A stretch of DNA of 64,000 nucleotides from Hyphomonas sp. (GTDB lineage Bacteria; Pseudomonadota; Alphaproteobacteria; Caulobacterales; Hyphomonadaceae), in assembly GCF_016125515.1 (NCBI RefSeq), contig NZ_WGLO01000020.1, forward strand, positions 1 to 64,000, written 5' to 3'. A model generated the notes under the pieces. It was not told the origin of the DNA. It saw nothing but the letters and a program-made list of their open reading frames with translations, and did not search any database. A program made the translations under genes and the position numbers. Positions 7,288-15,907 of this stretch are shown piece after piece (position 1 is the stretch's first letter; every line of letters starts with the position of its first letter).

Positions 7288-8727
7288 ATGTCCCGCTTCG
7301 CCGCCCTGGCGCTCATCGTGTTTGCCCTGCCTGTCACGGGCCTTTCCACGCTTGTTGAAAGCTCTGCCCAGGCTGTACCGGTCAAGGAAACCCCAGCCAG
7401 TTTCCGCCAGCTGGCCAAACGCCTCATGCCGGCGGTCGTCAACATCTCCACCGAGACGGTCATCGCCTCGGCGATGCCGACCTTCCCGGAGGGCTCCCCG
7501 GCCGAGCGCTTCAATGAATATTTTGGCCGCGACAATGACGGGTTCCAGCGGCAGGGCTCGCTCGGCTCCGGTTTCGTGATCAGCGCTGATGGCTACATCG
7601 TCACCAACAATCACGTCATCGACAAGGCCGACACGATCCTGGTCACCTTTTCCGATGGCCGCGAAATGCAGGCGAAGCTTGTCGGGCGCGACCGCGATTC
7701 CGATCTCGCCGTGCTGAAAGTCACGTCGAAAACACCGCTCGCCTTCGTTCCGCTTGCGGACAGTGACAAGGCCGAAGTCGGCGAATGGGTCATCGCCATC
7801 GGCAACCCGCTCGGCTTTGGCGGTTCCGTTTCCGCCGGTATCATCTCCGCCACCGGCCGCGACCTCAATTCCGGGCGCGCCGACAACTATATCCAGACCG
7901 ACGCAGCTATCAACCAGGGCAACTCGGGCGGGCCACTGTTCAATCTCGCCGGCGAGGTGGTGGGCGTGAACACCGCCATCATTTCCCAGTCCGGCGGCTC
8001 GATCGGTCTCGGATTCTCGGTGCCGTCGAACACGGTCAAGCGCATCTCGCAGCAATTGATCAAGGAAGGTCGCGTCCGCCGGCCCTGGCTCGGCGTCAAC
8101 GTGCAGGATGCAGATGCCGCTCTGATCAAGGCCTATCGGGCCAAAGGTGTCAGCGGGGTCATTATTACACGGATCAGCGATGGCAGCCCGGCCGCCAAGG
8201 CCAAGCTCGAAGTCGGCGACCTGATCCTCACCATCGACGGCAAGTCGGTCGGCAGCGTCCGCGAGCTGACGCGCACGGTCTCCGAAAAAGCCGTCGGCAA
8301 GGCCATCTCGCTGTCCATCGTCCGCGACGGGCGCACGCGCGATGTCAGCGTCACGCTCGCCGAACTCAAGGATGATGATGCCGACGCCGCCAAGGTCGCC
8401 CCCGATAACGCCGCGAGCTCCAACGATCTTGGTGCGGAGCTTTCGCCCATCGACGACGACATGCGCCGGCGTTATTCGATCACCAAGGATATCTCCGGGG
8501 TCGTGGTCACATCGGTCAGCCCGCGCGGCCGCGCTTACAACAAGCTGCGCCGCGCCGATGTCATCGTCGAGGTGAACTTCCAGTCCGTCTCCTCGGTCAC
8601 CGACACGCTCGCCAAGGTCAAGGCCGCCCTCGCCAATCCGAGCCAGCCGATCCTTATCCGCGTCAAGCGCCGCGGCGAAACCGGCGCCTGGTTCGACCAG
8701 TTCGTCTCGATCGAAATCCAGAAATAG
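7288..8727 (+). CDS. DegP/DegQ-type periplasmic serine endoprotease
   Basis: A 479-residue HtrA-family protease with an N-terminal signal segment (residues 1-28). The trypsin-like domain carries the triad H109 (NNHVID), D139 (DSDLAVL) and S213 (GNSGGPL). Two PDZ domains follow, at roughly 265-355 and 385-475. It degrades or refolds misfolded envelope proteins in the periplasm. Placement behind hflKC is common in alphaproteobacteria and gives an envelope quality-control cluster. DegP versus DegQ cannot be decided from sequence alone. Confidence 0.95.
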   Translation: MSRFAALALIVFALPVTGLSTLVESSAQAVPVKETPASFRQLAKRLMPAVVNISTETVIASAMPTFPEGSPAERFNEYFGRDNDGFQRQGSLGSGFVISADGYIVTNNHVIDKADTILVTFSDGREMQAKLVGRDRDSDLAVLKVTSKTPLAFVPLADSDKAEVGEWVIAIGNPLGFGGSVSAGIISATGRDLNSGRADNYIQTDAAINQGNSGGPLFNLAGEVVGVNTAIISQSGGSIGLGFSVPSNTVKRISQQLIKEGRVRRPWLGVNVQDADAALIKAYRAKGVSGVIITRISDGSPAAKAKLEVGDLILTIDGKSVGSVRELTRTVSEKAVGKAISLSIVRDGRTRDVSVTLAELKDDDADAAKVAPDNAASSNDLGAELSPIDDDMRRRYSITKDISGVVVTSVSPRGRAYNKLRRADVIVEVNFQSVSSVTDTLAKVKAALANPSQPILIRVKRRGETGAWFDQFVSIEIQK

Positions 8728-8779
8728 ACTGCAGGCCCGCCTCTTGACGGGCGCTCCATAATTCGACATTCTTTGAAAT

Positions 8780-9157
8780 ATGGAATCAATGCTCGCCATT
8801 GACCGTCTTTCGGCCCTGGCTCAGCCGGGCCGTCTGGCCGTGTTCCGCCTTCTCGTGGGCGCTGGTCCTGAAGGCATGGCCGCGGGCGAGATCGCGGCCG
8901 CTCTCGGCCTCGCGCCGAACACGCTCTCCGCACAACTCGCGATCCTGTCGCAGGCGGGCCTCATCGCCGGAACCCGCGAGGGCAGGATGATCCGGTACGC
9001 GGCTTCGACCGAGTCGATCCGTGATCTGATTTTATACCTGATGGAGGATTGCTGCGGCGGACACCCTGAAGTCTGTTTCCCTGTGCAACAGGCTGCGGCG
9101 CGCGCCGCCTGTTGCGCGCCTGCTGGGGCCAAGGTCCGGAAAGCCGCTCGCAATTGA
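8780..9157 (+). CDS. arsR: ArsR-family arsenic-responsive repressor
   Basis: A 125-residue winged-helix repressor (HTH around residues 37-60: [18 protein letters not shown]). Past the fold lies a C-terminal cysteine cluster: C91-C92-x6-C99, then C111-C112. This is the arrangement of ArsR proteins that bind As(III) near the C-terminus rather than in the DNA-binding helix. It heads an operon with acr3, arsC and an osmC-like gene; its stop overlaps the acr3 start. An AT-rich stretch (8757-8785) directly upstream is the likely operator, giving autoregulation. Confidence 0.93.
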   Translation: MESMLAIDRLSALAQPGRLAVFRLLVGAGPEGMAAGEIAAALGLAPNTLSAQLAILSQAGLIAGTREGRMIRYAASTESIRDLILYLMEDCCGGHPEVCFPVQQAAARAACCAPAGAKVRKAARN

Positions 9158-10191
9158 GCCTGTTTGAAAAATACCTCTCTGTCTGGGTCGGCCTTGCCCT
9201 CATCCTCGGTCTCGCGCTCGGGCAGGTCTTTCCGTCCACGTTCGGCGCGCTGGCGGATATCGAGTATGCGAACGTCAATTTTGCCGTCGCCATCCTGATC
9301 TGGGCGATGGTCTGGCCGATGATGATCGGCGTCGAATTTGCCGGCATCCGCGGCGCGTTCGCGAAGCCCAAAGGTCTGCTGATCACGCTCGTAGTCAACT
9401 GGCTGGTCAAGCCCTTCTCGATGGCCTTGCTGGGTGTGCTTTTCTTCGAACATGTCTTCGCGGGATTCATCCCGGCGGGCGATGCCAAATCCTATATTGC
9501 AGGTCTTATCCTCCTCGGCGCTGCGCCCTGCACGGCCATGGTCTTTGTCTGGTCGCAGCTGACGAAAGGCGATCCGGCTTACACGCTTGCGCAAGTCGGT
9601 CTCAACGACGCCATCATGGTGTTTGCCTTTGCCCCGATCGTCGCATTGCTGCTCGGCGTCGCGGAAATTTCTGTGCCGTGGGAGACGCTCCTTCTTTCGG
9701 TCGTCCTGTATGTCGCCGTTCCTCTGGTAGCCGGCATCATTGCCCGCCGGGCGCTCCTGTCGAAAGGCGGGCAAGGCGCCGTTGAGGCCTTCATTGTCAG
9801 AATCAAGCCGGCATCCGTGATCGGCCTGCTCGCCACGGTTGTCCTGCTTTTCGGCTTTCAGGGCGGCGTGATCCTCGCCAATCCGCTGATCATCGCGTTG
9901 GTTGCCGTGCCGATCCTGATCCAGTCCTACGGAATCTTCGGGCTCGCCTATGCCGCCGCCTTCGCCTGGAAAGTCCCTCACCGGATTGCCGCGCCCTGCG
10001 CCCTCATCGGCACGTCGAACTTTTTCGAGCTCGCCGTCGCCGTCGCCATCAGCCTGTTTGGCTTGAATTCCGGCGCCGCCCTTGCCACCGTCGTCGGTGT
10101 GCTGGTCGAAGTGCCGGTGATGCTGTCGCTCGTTGCCTTCGCCAACCGCACACGCGCCAGATTTGCCGCGTTCGAGACGGAGCCTGCATGA
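9154..10191 (+). CDS. acr3: ACR3-type arsenite efflux permease
   Basis: A 345-residue protein with about ten membrane helices of the ACR3/BASS-like fold. It exports As(III) across the inner membrane. Family marks include [13 protein letters not shown], with the conserved cysteine, and the later [14 protein letters not shown]. The start is TTG at 9154, overlapping the arsR stop (TTGA) and giving the family N-terminus [11 protein letters not shown]; an upstream in-frame ATG at 9112 would lie within arsR. It overlaps arsC by four bases. Confidence 0.95.
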   Translation: MSLFEKYLSVWVGLALILGLALGQVFPSTFGALADIEYANVNFAVAILIWAMVWPMMIGVEFAGIRGAFAKPKGLLITLVVNWLVKPFSMALLGVLFFEHVFAGFIPAGDAKSYIAGLILLGAAPCTAMVFVWSQLTKGDPAYTLAQVGLNDAIMVFAFAPIVALLLGVAEISVPWETLLLSVVLYVAVPLVAGIIARRALLSKGGQGAVEAFIVRIKPASVIGLLATVVLLFGFQGGVILANPLIIALVAVPILIQSYGIFGLAYAAAFAWKVPHRIAAPCALIGTSNFFELAVAVAISLFGLNSGAALATVVGVLVEVPVMLSLVAFANRTRARFAAFETEPA

Positions 10192-10613
10192 AGATCCTCT
10201 TCCTCTGCGTCGCCAATTCCGCCCGCAGCCAGATGGCCGAGGGGCTTGCCCGGCAGCTGTCCGGTTCCGGGGCCGACGTCATGTCCGCCGGTTCCGCGCC
10301 GACGAAGCCCAACCCCTATGCCATCGAGGCGATGGGGGACCGGGGCATCGACATCACCGGCCATGCGTCGAAATCCTTCGACACGCTCGACGCGGCCGCT
10401 TTCGACTATGTCATCACCCTATGCGCCGAAGAAATCTGCCCCTGGCTGCCCGGCAAGACGCAGCGCCTACATTGGCCGATCGACGATCCGGCAAGTTCCG
10501 ATCCCGACCTGACGCCAGAGAATTTCCGCCAGCGCTTTGTGCGGGCGCGCGACGAAATCGAAGCCCGTATCCGCGCCTTTCAAAGCGCTTTGGTCCAATC
10601 CGGAAACCCTTGA
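10188..10613 (+). CDS. arsC: Arsenate reductase, low-molecular-weight phosphatase type
   Basis: A 141-residue enzyme with the CX5R loop C7-VANSA-R13 and a DP motif (PIDDPASSD), matching the thioredoxin-coupled LMW-PTPase class of arsenate reductases. It reduces As(V) to As(III), which Acr3 then exports. ATG at 10188 overlaps the acr3 stop (ATGA). Redox partners are not encoded here. Confidence 0.93.
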   Translation: MKILFLCVANSARSQMAEGLARQLSGSGADVMSAGSAPTKPNPYAIEAMGDRGIDITGHASKSFDTLDAAAFDYVITLCAEEICPWLPGKTQRLHWPIDDPASSDPDLTPENFRQRFVRARDEIEARIRAFQSALVQSGNP

Positions 10614-10614
10614 A

Positions 10615-11016
10615 ATGCTTGAATACTCGGTCAGTGCCAGACGTGTGGACGCCCATGTCAGCGAGGCGCACGCCAAGGACGCCGTGCTGGTTCTCGATAC
10701 CCATCTTGCGGGCCGGCGGGATGCGTTCAATCCGGCAGAGCTGTTTCTCGCCTCGATCGCAGCCTGCATCCTGAAAGGCATCGAGCGCGTTACACCGCTG
10801 TTGAAATTCAACCTTAGCGGTGTCGAAGTCCGCCTCCACGGAGAACGCCAGGATGCGCCGCCGAGGATGACCTCGGTGACGTACGAAATCATTGTCGATA
10901 CGGACGAAACGGACCATCGGCTCGAGCTGTTGCACAAGAATGTCCGCAAGTTCGGAACCATCTCGAACACCGTCGCGGACTCGGTAGACCTCAAGGGAAT
11001 AATTCGCCGGAAATGA
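10615..11016 (+). CDS. OsmC-family protein, last gene of the ars operon
   Basis: A 133-residue OsmC/Ohr-fold protein starting one base after the arsC stop, preceded by GGAAA. The fold is marked by FNPAELFLASIAACILKG, with the single cysteine typical of the C-terminal peroxidatic position of the OsmC core, and a beta-rich second half. Members of this family reduce organic peroxides or are uncharacterised. The usual second cysteine pairing is not obvious, so peroxidase activity is unproven. Tight spacing places it in the ars operon; protection from arsenite-driven oxidative stress is an inference. Confidence 0.82.
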   Translation: MLEYSVSARRVDAHVSEAHAKDAVLVLDTHLAGRRDAFNPAELFLASIAACILKGIERVTPLLKFNLSGVEVRLHGERQDAPPRMTSVTYEIIVDTDETDHRLELLHKNVRKFGTISNTVADSVDLKGIIRRK

Positions 11017-11082
11017 GCCGGTTGGCCCTTCCGTAGCGGAAAATTGAGCCTGGTTTTGTGTGCGAACTGTCGGCTTAATTGC

Positions 11083-11141
11083 CGATTGGGCTCGCCAACG
11101 CCTTCGACGCAGGCTATGAGCGCCCCAATCGAGTTCTTTTT
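11083..11141 (+). terminator. Probable Rho-independent terminator of the ars operon
   Basis: CGATTGGG (11083-11090) pairs with CCCAATCG (11124-11131), with an inner CTC/GAG pairing, followed by AGTTCTTTTT. The loop is long and the stem has a bulge, so this is a moderate call. It lies 67 bases after the last ars gene. Confidence 0.45.
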
Positions 11142-11162
11142 GCGGGCTGAGAGTCTAAAGTC

Positions 11163-11249
11163 ATGATCCATCCTTCGCTGCTGGCCATTGCCGCCCTCGT
11201 TGTCGTGTTCGGCGTGCTCAACCTGATCGAGTTCAAGCGCCTCGACTGA
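11163..11249 (+). CDS. 28-residue single-helix membrane microprotein
   Basis: An ATG-TGA frame starting MIHPSLLAIAALVVV and ending EFKRLD. One hydrophobic helix (residues 5-21) is followed by a charged tail, consistent with a small inner-membrane protein. It ends 19 bases before the Ca2+/Na+ antiporter start, so co-transcription is likely. No clear Shine-Dalgarno is visible. It could be a regulatory or accessory subunit of the antiporter, which is only an inference from position; it could also be a non-coding coincidence. Confidence 0.45.
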   Translation: MIHPSLLAIAALVVVFGVLNLIEFKRLD

Positions 11250-11268
11250 TTTTCCGGGGGCAGCCGCC

Positions 11269-12258
11269 ATGCCCGATCCGATCCTGATCGCATCGCTTTT
11301 CGGCGGGTTAATCCTACTTGCACTCGGCGGCGATCTGCTCGTCCGCGGCGCTGTGCGTGTCGGCGACGCGATGGGCGCTTCGCCCCTCATCGCCGGCATG
11401 TTCATCGTCGGCCTCGGCACCTCGCTTCCGGAAATCCTCGTGTCGACCAATGCCGCCTTCTCCGGCAGTCCCGGTCTCGGCATCGGCAATATCGTCGGCT
11501 CAAGCATCGCGAACGTCTTCCTCGTCCTGGCGATCCCGGCGCTGATCCTTCCCATGACGGCCGGCGGACCGGGGCAGGGCCGCAACCTGTTCGCGATGTT
11601 GCTGGCCACGGCGCTGTGGATCGGCATGACGGCGATCCTGCCGCTGTCGCCGCTGATGGGCTTCTTCTTCCTCTGCATCCTGGTCGGCTATGCCGGTCTC
11701 AGTCTGTTTGCCGCGAGCCGCGACCATGCCGAAGGCAAACCGACCGGCTTGCGCGCGCATGAAGCCGAAGGCCCGCCGATGTGGCGTGCACTCATCTACG
11801 TTCCGGTCGGCGTTTTCGCTCTCGTCTACGCCTCTGGCCTGATTGTCTCCGGCGCGGAAGGACTCGCGCGCTCTGCCAATGTGCCTGAGGAGTATATCGG
11901 CCTCACGCTGCTTGCGGTCGGCACGTCGCTGCCGGAAATCGGCGCCTCGCTCGCGGCCGCGTTCCGCAAGCAGGGCGATGTACTCGTCGGCAATATTCTC
12001 GGTGCCAACATCATCAACATCCTCGGCGCCGGCGGCATCATCGCCCTCAGCGGCACCATCACCGTCGCACCGCTGTTCAAGACCTATGACCATTGGGTCA
12101 TGGGACTTTCGGCGGCCGTGCTGGCGATCCTCATCGTCACGCGCGCGCGCATCGGCCGGTTGCTCGCGCTGCTGCTACTTCTTCTGTATGCGGTCTATAT
12201 CTACGGGCTCGTGAATGGTGTGAACCTCCTTGCGCTGTATGAGGCGATCCGCGGATGA
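11269..12258 (+). CDS. Calcium/sodium antiporter, CaCA family (YrbG-like)
   Basis: A 329-residue membrane protein with two homologous halves, each bearing the alpha-repeat signature: GLGTSLPEILVSTNAA with GNIVGSSIANV in the first half, and AVGTSLPEIGASLAAAFR with GNILGANIINIL in the second. About ten helices. It exchanges Ca2+ for Na+ or H+ across the inner membrane. Preceded by GGGGGCAG, it shares four bases with the next gene. Confidence 0.93.
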   Translation: MPDPILIASLFGGLILLALGGDLLVRGAVRVGDAMGASPLIAGMFIVGLGTSLPEILVSTNAAFSGSPGLGIGNIVGSSIANVFLVLAIPALILPMTAGGPGQGRNLFAMLLATALWIGMTAILPLSPLMGFFFLCILVGYAGLSLFAASRDHAEGKPTGLRAHEAEGPPMWRALIYVPVGVFALVYASGLIVSGAEGLARSANVPEEYIGLTLLAVGTSLPEIGASLAAAFRKQGDVLVGNILGANIINILGAGGIIALSGTITVAPLFKTYDHWVMGLSAAVLAILIVTRARIGRLLALLLLLLYAVYIYGLVNGVNLLALYEAIRG

Positions 12259-13007
12259 ATCCAGGCGCGGCCCTTGTTACCGGTGGCGGCGCGCGCGTGG
12301 GCCGCGTCCTGGCCGAAGCGCTCGGCGCGGATGGCTGGGCCGTCTGCGTGCATTATCTTGGCTCGAAGGCCGGCGCCGAAGACACCGCCGGCGCCATCCG
12401 GAAGGCGGGTGGCCGCGCCGAAATCGTGCAGTGCGACCTGTCGGATGAAACCGCGCGCGGCGTGCTGGTTTCGGAGGCGGCCGAACGGCTCGGCCGTCCG
12501 CTGACGTTGCTCGTCAATTCGGCTTCGACCTTCGGCGAGGATTCTGCTGGCGATCATTCCCGTGCGGATTGGGACCATCATTTCGAGCCAAACCTGCGTG
12601 CGCCGGTTCACCTCGCGCAGCAGTTCGCCAAGGCACTTCCGGCGGGCGAGAAGGGCCTGATCGTCAATCTTATCGATCAGCGCGTCTGGAAACTGACCCC
12701 GCAATTCTTCACGTACACGCTGTCGAAAGCCGCGCTCTGGCAGGCGACGCAGACGCTTGCCCAGGCCCTTGCGCCGGATATCCGCGTCAACGGAATCGGG
12801 CCCGGACCAACCCTGAAGAGCGTGCATCAGACCGATGCGGACTTTGCTGCCGAGAAGGCCGCGACGCTGACCGGCGAAGGCTCCGCGCCCGAGGAAATCG
12901 TCCGTGCCCTGCGTTACCTGATTTCCGCCTGGAGCGTGACCGGCCAGATGATAGCCGCCGATGGCGGGCAACATCTGATGTGGCAAACGCCCGACACCCA
13001 GTTCTGA
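12255..13007 (+). CDS. SDR oxidoreductase, pteridine-reductase/FolM-like
   Basis: A 250-residue short-chain dehydrogenase. The cofactor loop TGGGARVGR at residues 9-17, with arginine in the TGxxxRxG form, is characteristic of pteridine reductases and FolM rather than of general SDRs. NSAS is near residue 91, and the catalytic Y-x3-K is YTLSK, with Q/R-rich flank. Reduction of dihydropterins is likely from family resemblance; substrate is not proven. The start overlaps the antiporter stop (ATGA). Confidence 0.82.
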   Translation: MNPGAALVTGGGARVGRVLAEALGADGWAVCVHYLGSKAGAEDTAGAIRKAGGRAEIVQCDLSDETARGVLVSEAAERLGRPLTLLVNSASTFGEDSAGDHSRADWDHHFEPNLRAPVHLAQQFAKALPAGEKGLIVNLIDQRVWKLTPQFFTYTLSKAALWQATQTLAQALAPDIRVNGIGPGPTLKSVHQTDADFAAEKAATLTGEGSAPEEIVRALRYLISAWSVTGQMIAADGGQHLMWQTPDTQF

Positions 13008-13016
13008 GGACACGCG

Positions 13017-14033
13017 TTGAACTTTGCATCCGACACGACTGCGCCGGCACATCCGCTTGTGATCGAAGCGATGAACCGCGTGAATACCGGCATCGCGCCG
13101 AGCTATGGCAGCGATGCGGTTACTGCGCGCCTTCGCGCACTTCTCGCCAATGTGCTCGAGACCGAGGATTTCGACTTCTGGATCACGGCGTCCGGAACGG
13201 CATCGAACGCGCTCGCGCTTTCCTGTTTCTGTCCGCCGACCGGAGCGGTGCTTTGCCATGAGGAAGCGCATATCGAACGCGACGAACGAGGCGCCGTGGA
13301 GTTCTTTTCCGGCGGCGGAAAGCTGCGCCTGTTGCCGGGGTTCGGCGCGAAGATCGATCCGCAGGCTTTAACGGCGGCGCTTGAATCCAACAAGCCGGAC
13401 TTCGTGCATGAAACACCTATGCATGTTCTGTCCCTGACCAATCTGACCGAATGCGGAATGGTCTACCGGCCGGAAGAAATTTCGGCTTATGCCGAGCGTG
13501 CCAAAGCGGCCGGACTCTGGGTCCATGTCGACGGCGCGCGCTTTGCCAATGCGATTCTTGGAACCGGAAGCATGCCGGCGGCGATGAGCTGGCAGGCGGG
13601 CGTTGATGTCCTGAATCTCGGCCTCACCAAGACCGGCGCAGCGGGCTGCGAGATCATTCTCCTGTTCGGCGCCGCCCGGGAGAAGTTTCCGGAGTTGAAA
13701 GCGCGGGCCAAACGGTCCGGCCACATGCCGCCAAAAATGCGCTTTCTCGCGGCGCAGGCCGAAGCGATGTTGACCGGCAGTCTGTGGACGAAGCTGGCCG
13801 GCGACGCGAACCGGATGGCGCGCCGTCTGGCGGATGGATTCGAGGCAAAGGGATTCAAGCAGGCTTATCCGTGCGAGGGAAACGAGGTTTTCGTGATGCT
13901 GCCGTCGGAGATCAGCGCAAAGCTGAGGGCAGCGGGCGCGGTCTTCTACGATTGGCCGGGCGGTTCCTGCCGACTCATCTGCTCCTGGGAGACCGCGGAG
14001 ACTGACGTCGACGCGCTGCTGGCGGTTCTATAA
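13017..14033 (+). CDS. Low-specificity L-threonine aldolase family PLP enzyme
   Basis: A 338-residue beta-eliminating-lyase fold protein. It would cleave threonine or beta-hydroxy amino acids to glycine and an aldehyde. Signatures are the N-terminal FASDTTAPAHP, VHVDGARFANA, and NLGLTKTGAAGCE with the PLP lysine. The start is TTG at 13017, ten bases after the preceding stop and behind GAGGA (13006-13010). Its 3' end overlaps the convergent tetR by six bases. Confidence 0.88.
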   Translation: MNFASDTTAPAHPLVIEAMNRVNTGIAPSYGSDAVTARLRALLANVLETEDFDFWITASGTASNALALSCFCPPTGAVLCHEEAHIERDERGAVEFFSGGGKLRLLPGFGAKIDPQALTAALESNKPDFVHETPMHVLSLTNLTECGMVYRPEEISAYAERAKAAGLWVHVDGARFANAILGTGSMPAAMSWQAGVDVLNLGLTKTGAAGCEIILLFGAAREKFPELKARAKRSGHMPPKMRFLAAQAEAMLTGSLWTKLAGDANRMARRLADGFEAKGFKQAYPCEGNEVFVMLPSEISAKLRAAGAVFYDWPGGSCRLICSWETAETDVDALLAVL

Positions 14034-14657
14034 GTCCGTAGCCGGAGCAAGATTCGCGCCGATGCAGTGATCCAGGAAACCGAAGATCTTGCTGGTGTCC
14101 ATCGGCAAGGTTTCGCGTCCATTCAGCAGGTTCTGGTGAAGGGCAAGCACAAACAAAGGTCCCGTGGCAGCGAGCGTTGCAGCGCGCAATTGTGCTGGAT
14201 CTGAAGGCCCGCCCGGCGTGGCGGCGAGTTTGTCGCTGAAAGCGGTCAGGGATGGTTCCAGCATGAATTCGAGATAGACCTTGCCGACAATCCGGTCTGC
14301 CAGGCCTTCGACAAGCGCGAAGGCGTGCGAACGCGCAAACATGCCTTCCCGGAAGCTGAACTCAGTCAACTTGATGTATTCGGAAACGGCCGAGGTGACA
14401 TCTTTTGCCGGCCGCCTGACCAGAGCCCAGACCTGTTCCGAGTTCGCGGCGATCTTCTTGATGATTTCGATCACGAGACCCTGCCGGTCGCCGAAATAGT
14501 GGCGAAGGGTGGGTTCGGATTGTTTGGCGGCCATCGCGAATTGCCGGAGCGAGGGGCGTTGCACGCCGCTGTTCAATGCAAAGTCAGTCAATGTGTCCAA
14601 GAGGGCGGCGCGTTTTACTTCGAAATCGTGGTTCCGGGCTCCGGACGGTCTAGGCAT
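14028..14657 (-). CDS. TetR-family transcriptional regulator
   Basis: A 209-residue regulator. Residues about 15-60 form the TetR DNA-binding domain (SLRQFAMAAKQSEPTLRHYF), and the remainder is a helical ligand domain of unknown specificity. The start at 14657 (MPRPSGARN) is the only methionine near the domain edge; the frame remains open upstream into rnpB, which is not coding. It is convergent with the threonine aldolase, whose stop it overlaps. Target genes are unknown. Confidence 0.82.
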   Translation of the reverse strand: MPRPSGARNHDFEVKRAALLDTLTDFALNSGVQRPSLRQFAMAAKQSEPTLRHYFGDRQGLVIEIIKKIAANSEQVWALVRRPAKDVTSAVSEYIKLTEFSFREGMFARSHAFALVEGLADRIVGKVYLEFMLEPSLTAFSDKLAATPGGPSDPAQLRAATLAATGPLFVLALHQNLLNGRETLPMDTSKIFGFLDHCIGANLAPATDL

Positions 14658-14795
14658 GCATTCACTCCGATCGAGTGGACAGGCAAGCATCTGGTGGGAG
14701 AATTGCCCAGATGAAGGCCTGCGGTCTTCAATTGAAACGACGCAGCAACCGGTGTGGTTAGCCGAAGCTTCGCACGTTCTTTGCTCGGTTGAAAG

Positions 14796-15172
14796 GGACC
14801 AGAAGGCCTGTAAGCCGGGTTCTGTTCGCCCCTTGCGGGGTCTGGCAGCCATTCCTCTGGGACACCCATTGCTGGATGCCTCGCGCGACACACCCGGGGT
14901 GCGGGCGTAAGACGGCCCAAATGCACCCCCTACTTGGTCTTGCTCCGGGCGGGGTTTGCCTTGCCAGCCCTGTTGCCAGACCTGCGGTGGGCTCTTACCC
15001 CACCCTTTCACCCTTACCTTTTGGCCGAAGCCGCGAGGCGGTTTGCTTTCTGTGGCACTTTCCCTCGGCTTGCGCCGGGCGGCCATTAGCCGTCGCCCTG
15101 TCTTTCTGGAGCCCGGACTTTCCTCCAGCACGCAGTTACCCGCGTACCAGCGGCTGCCCGGCCTTCTGGTCC
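14796..15172 (-). ncRNA. rnpB: RNase P RNA, bacterial type A
   Basis: Read on the minus strand, the first and last 13 bases (GGACCAGAAGGCC and GGCCTTCTGGTCC) are perfectly complementary and form helix P1. Inside follow the conserved GAGGAAAGTCCGGGCTCC near the 5' end, CAGGGTG/GGTGAAAGGGTG-type core segments, GGTAAGAGCCCACCG, and the 3' signature ACAGAACCCGGCTTACAGGCC. The length of about 377 nt is normal. It is the catalytic RNA that matures tRNA 5' ends. The exact ends may extend by a few bases. Confidence 0.96.
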
Positions 15173-15225
15173 TGCAAGTCATATAGGCGTTTGAGGTCTC
15201 GGGGGGAAGCATCGGATTTGAGGCG

Positions 15226-15609
15226 TCAGGACATGTCGGGCGCAGAGGCGAGCCGGCGGTTGAGTTGGTCGAGGGTGCGGGTGAAGCCGCACGGCGCGCG
15301 TGCATAGAGCCGCGGCGGAAGGGTCAGGGCGCGCAACGTGGCGCGGCCGGCCCGCACGCGGCGCGGCGCCGAAATGGGCGGCCGCAGTGCGCCGGATTCA
15401 GTGGGTGCAAGCGGCGCGAGCGGGAGGTCGCGGGCCATCATATGGATCAGCCGGCGGAGCAACGAGGCGAGCACGGCAAGACCGATCCAGACAGTGCGGC
15501 GCACATCCTTGGTCAAGCCGGCAGCATGCTAAAGGGCGAAGCCTTTCAGCGCGCGGTGGTGCAGCACGACATAGGTCCAGAGTTCGGGCAGGGACGGTCC
15601 GGCGGTCAT
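15226..15609 (-). pseudogene. Possible small gene interrupted by one in-frame TAG
   Basis: From ATG 15609 the minus strand encodes 26 residues (MTAGPSLPELWTYVVLHHRA onward), then TAG at 15531-15529. The same frame then continues for about 100 codons, with VWIGLAVLASLLRR as a hydrophobic segment and an arginine/proline-rich tail ending in APDMS. A TTG at 15516 could restart the second part. Either a nonsense mutation split one 127-residue protein, or there are one or two small unrelated frames. No recognisable family, weak ribosome sites; low confidence. The rest of 15173-15907 holds no other convincing gene. Confidence 0.3.
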
Positions 15610-15907
15610 TGGCCAAGCTCAACATCGCCCGTTCTCCCGCCGGATTGGCGGCGCGCGGAAAACTGGCCGGAGGCATCACCCTGGCGTCAAGAGGAAGAGG
15701 AGGAAGGGCTTGTGGGGGTGGCGACCGGGCAGGGATTGGCGCAGCAATCTGTTGCGGGCGCTGCAGATGGCGCAGGACCTGCAGGAAAGATGAGCGACCG
15801 GGCCGCGTACGGCCCACGTTAACAAAATTGTAAGTGCCCGGAAACTTCCTGTCGCTAAATGAAGGCACAAGCTGATTTCAACGCGACCTTTCCGGGCGCG
15901 CTGGAGC

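Noticed and set aside
6034-8799. A 921-codon open frame on the minus strand opposite hflC and the Deg protease
   Set aside because: It is antisense to two certain genes and follows from the high-GC codon bias; the translation has no recognisable domain.
15265-15822. A 185-codon plus-strand frame between rnpB and the YihY gene
   Set aside because: Low-complexity Gly/Arg-rich translation with no ribosome site or domain; overlaps a better minus-strand candidate.
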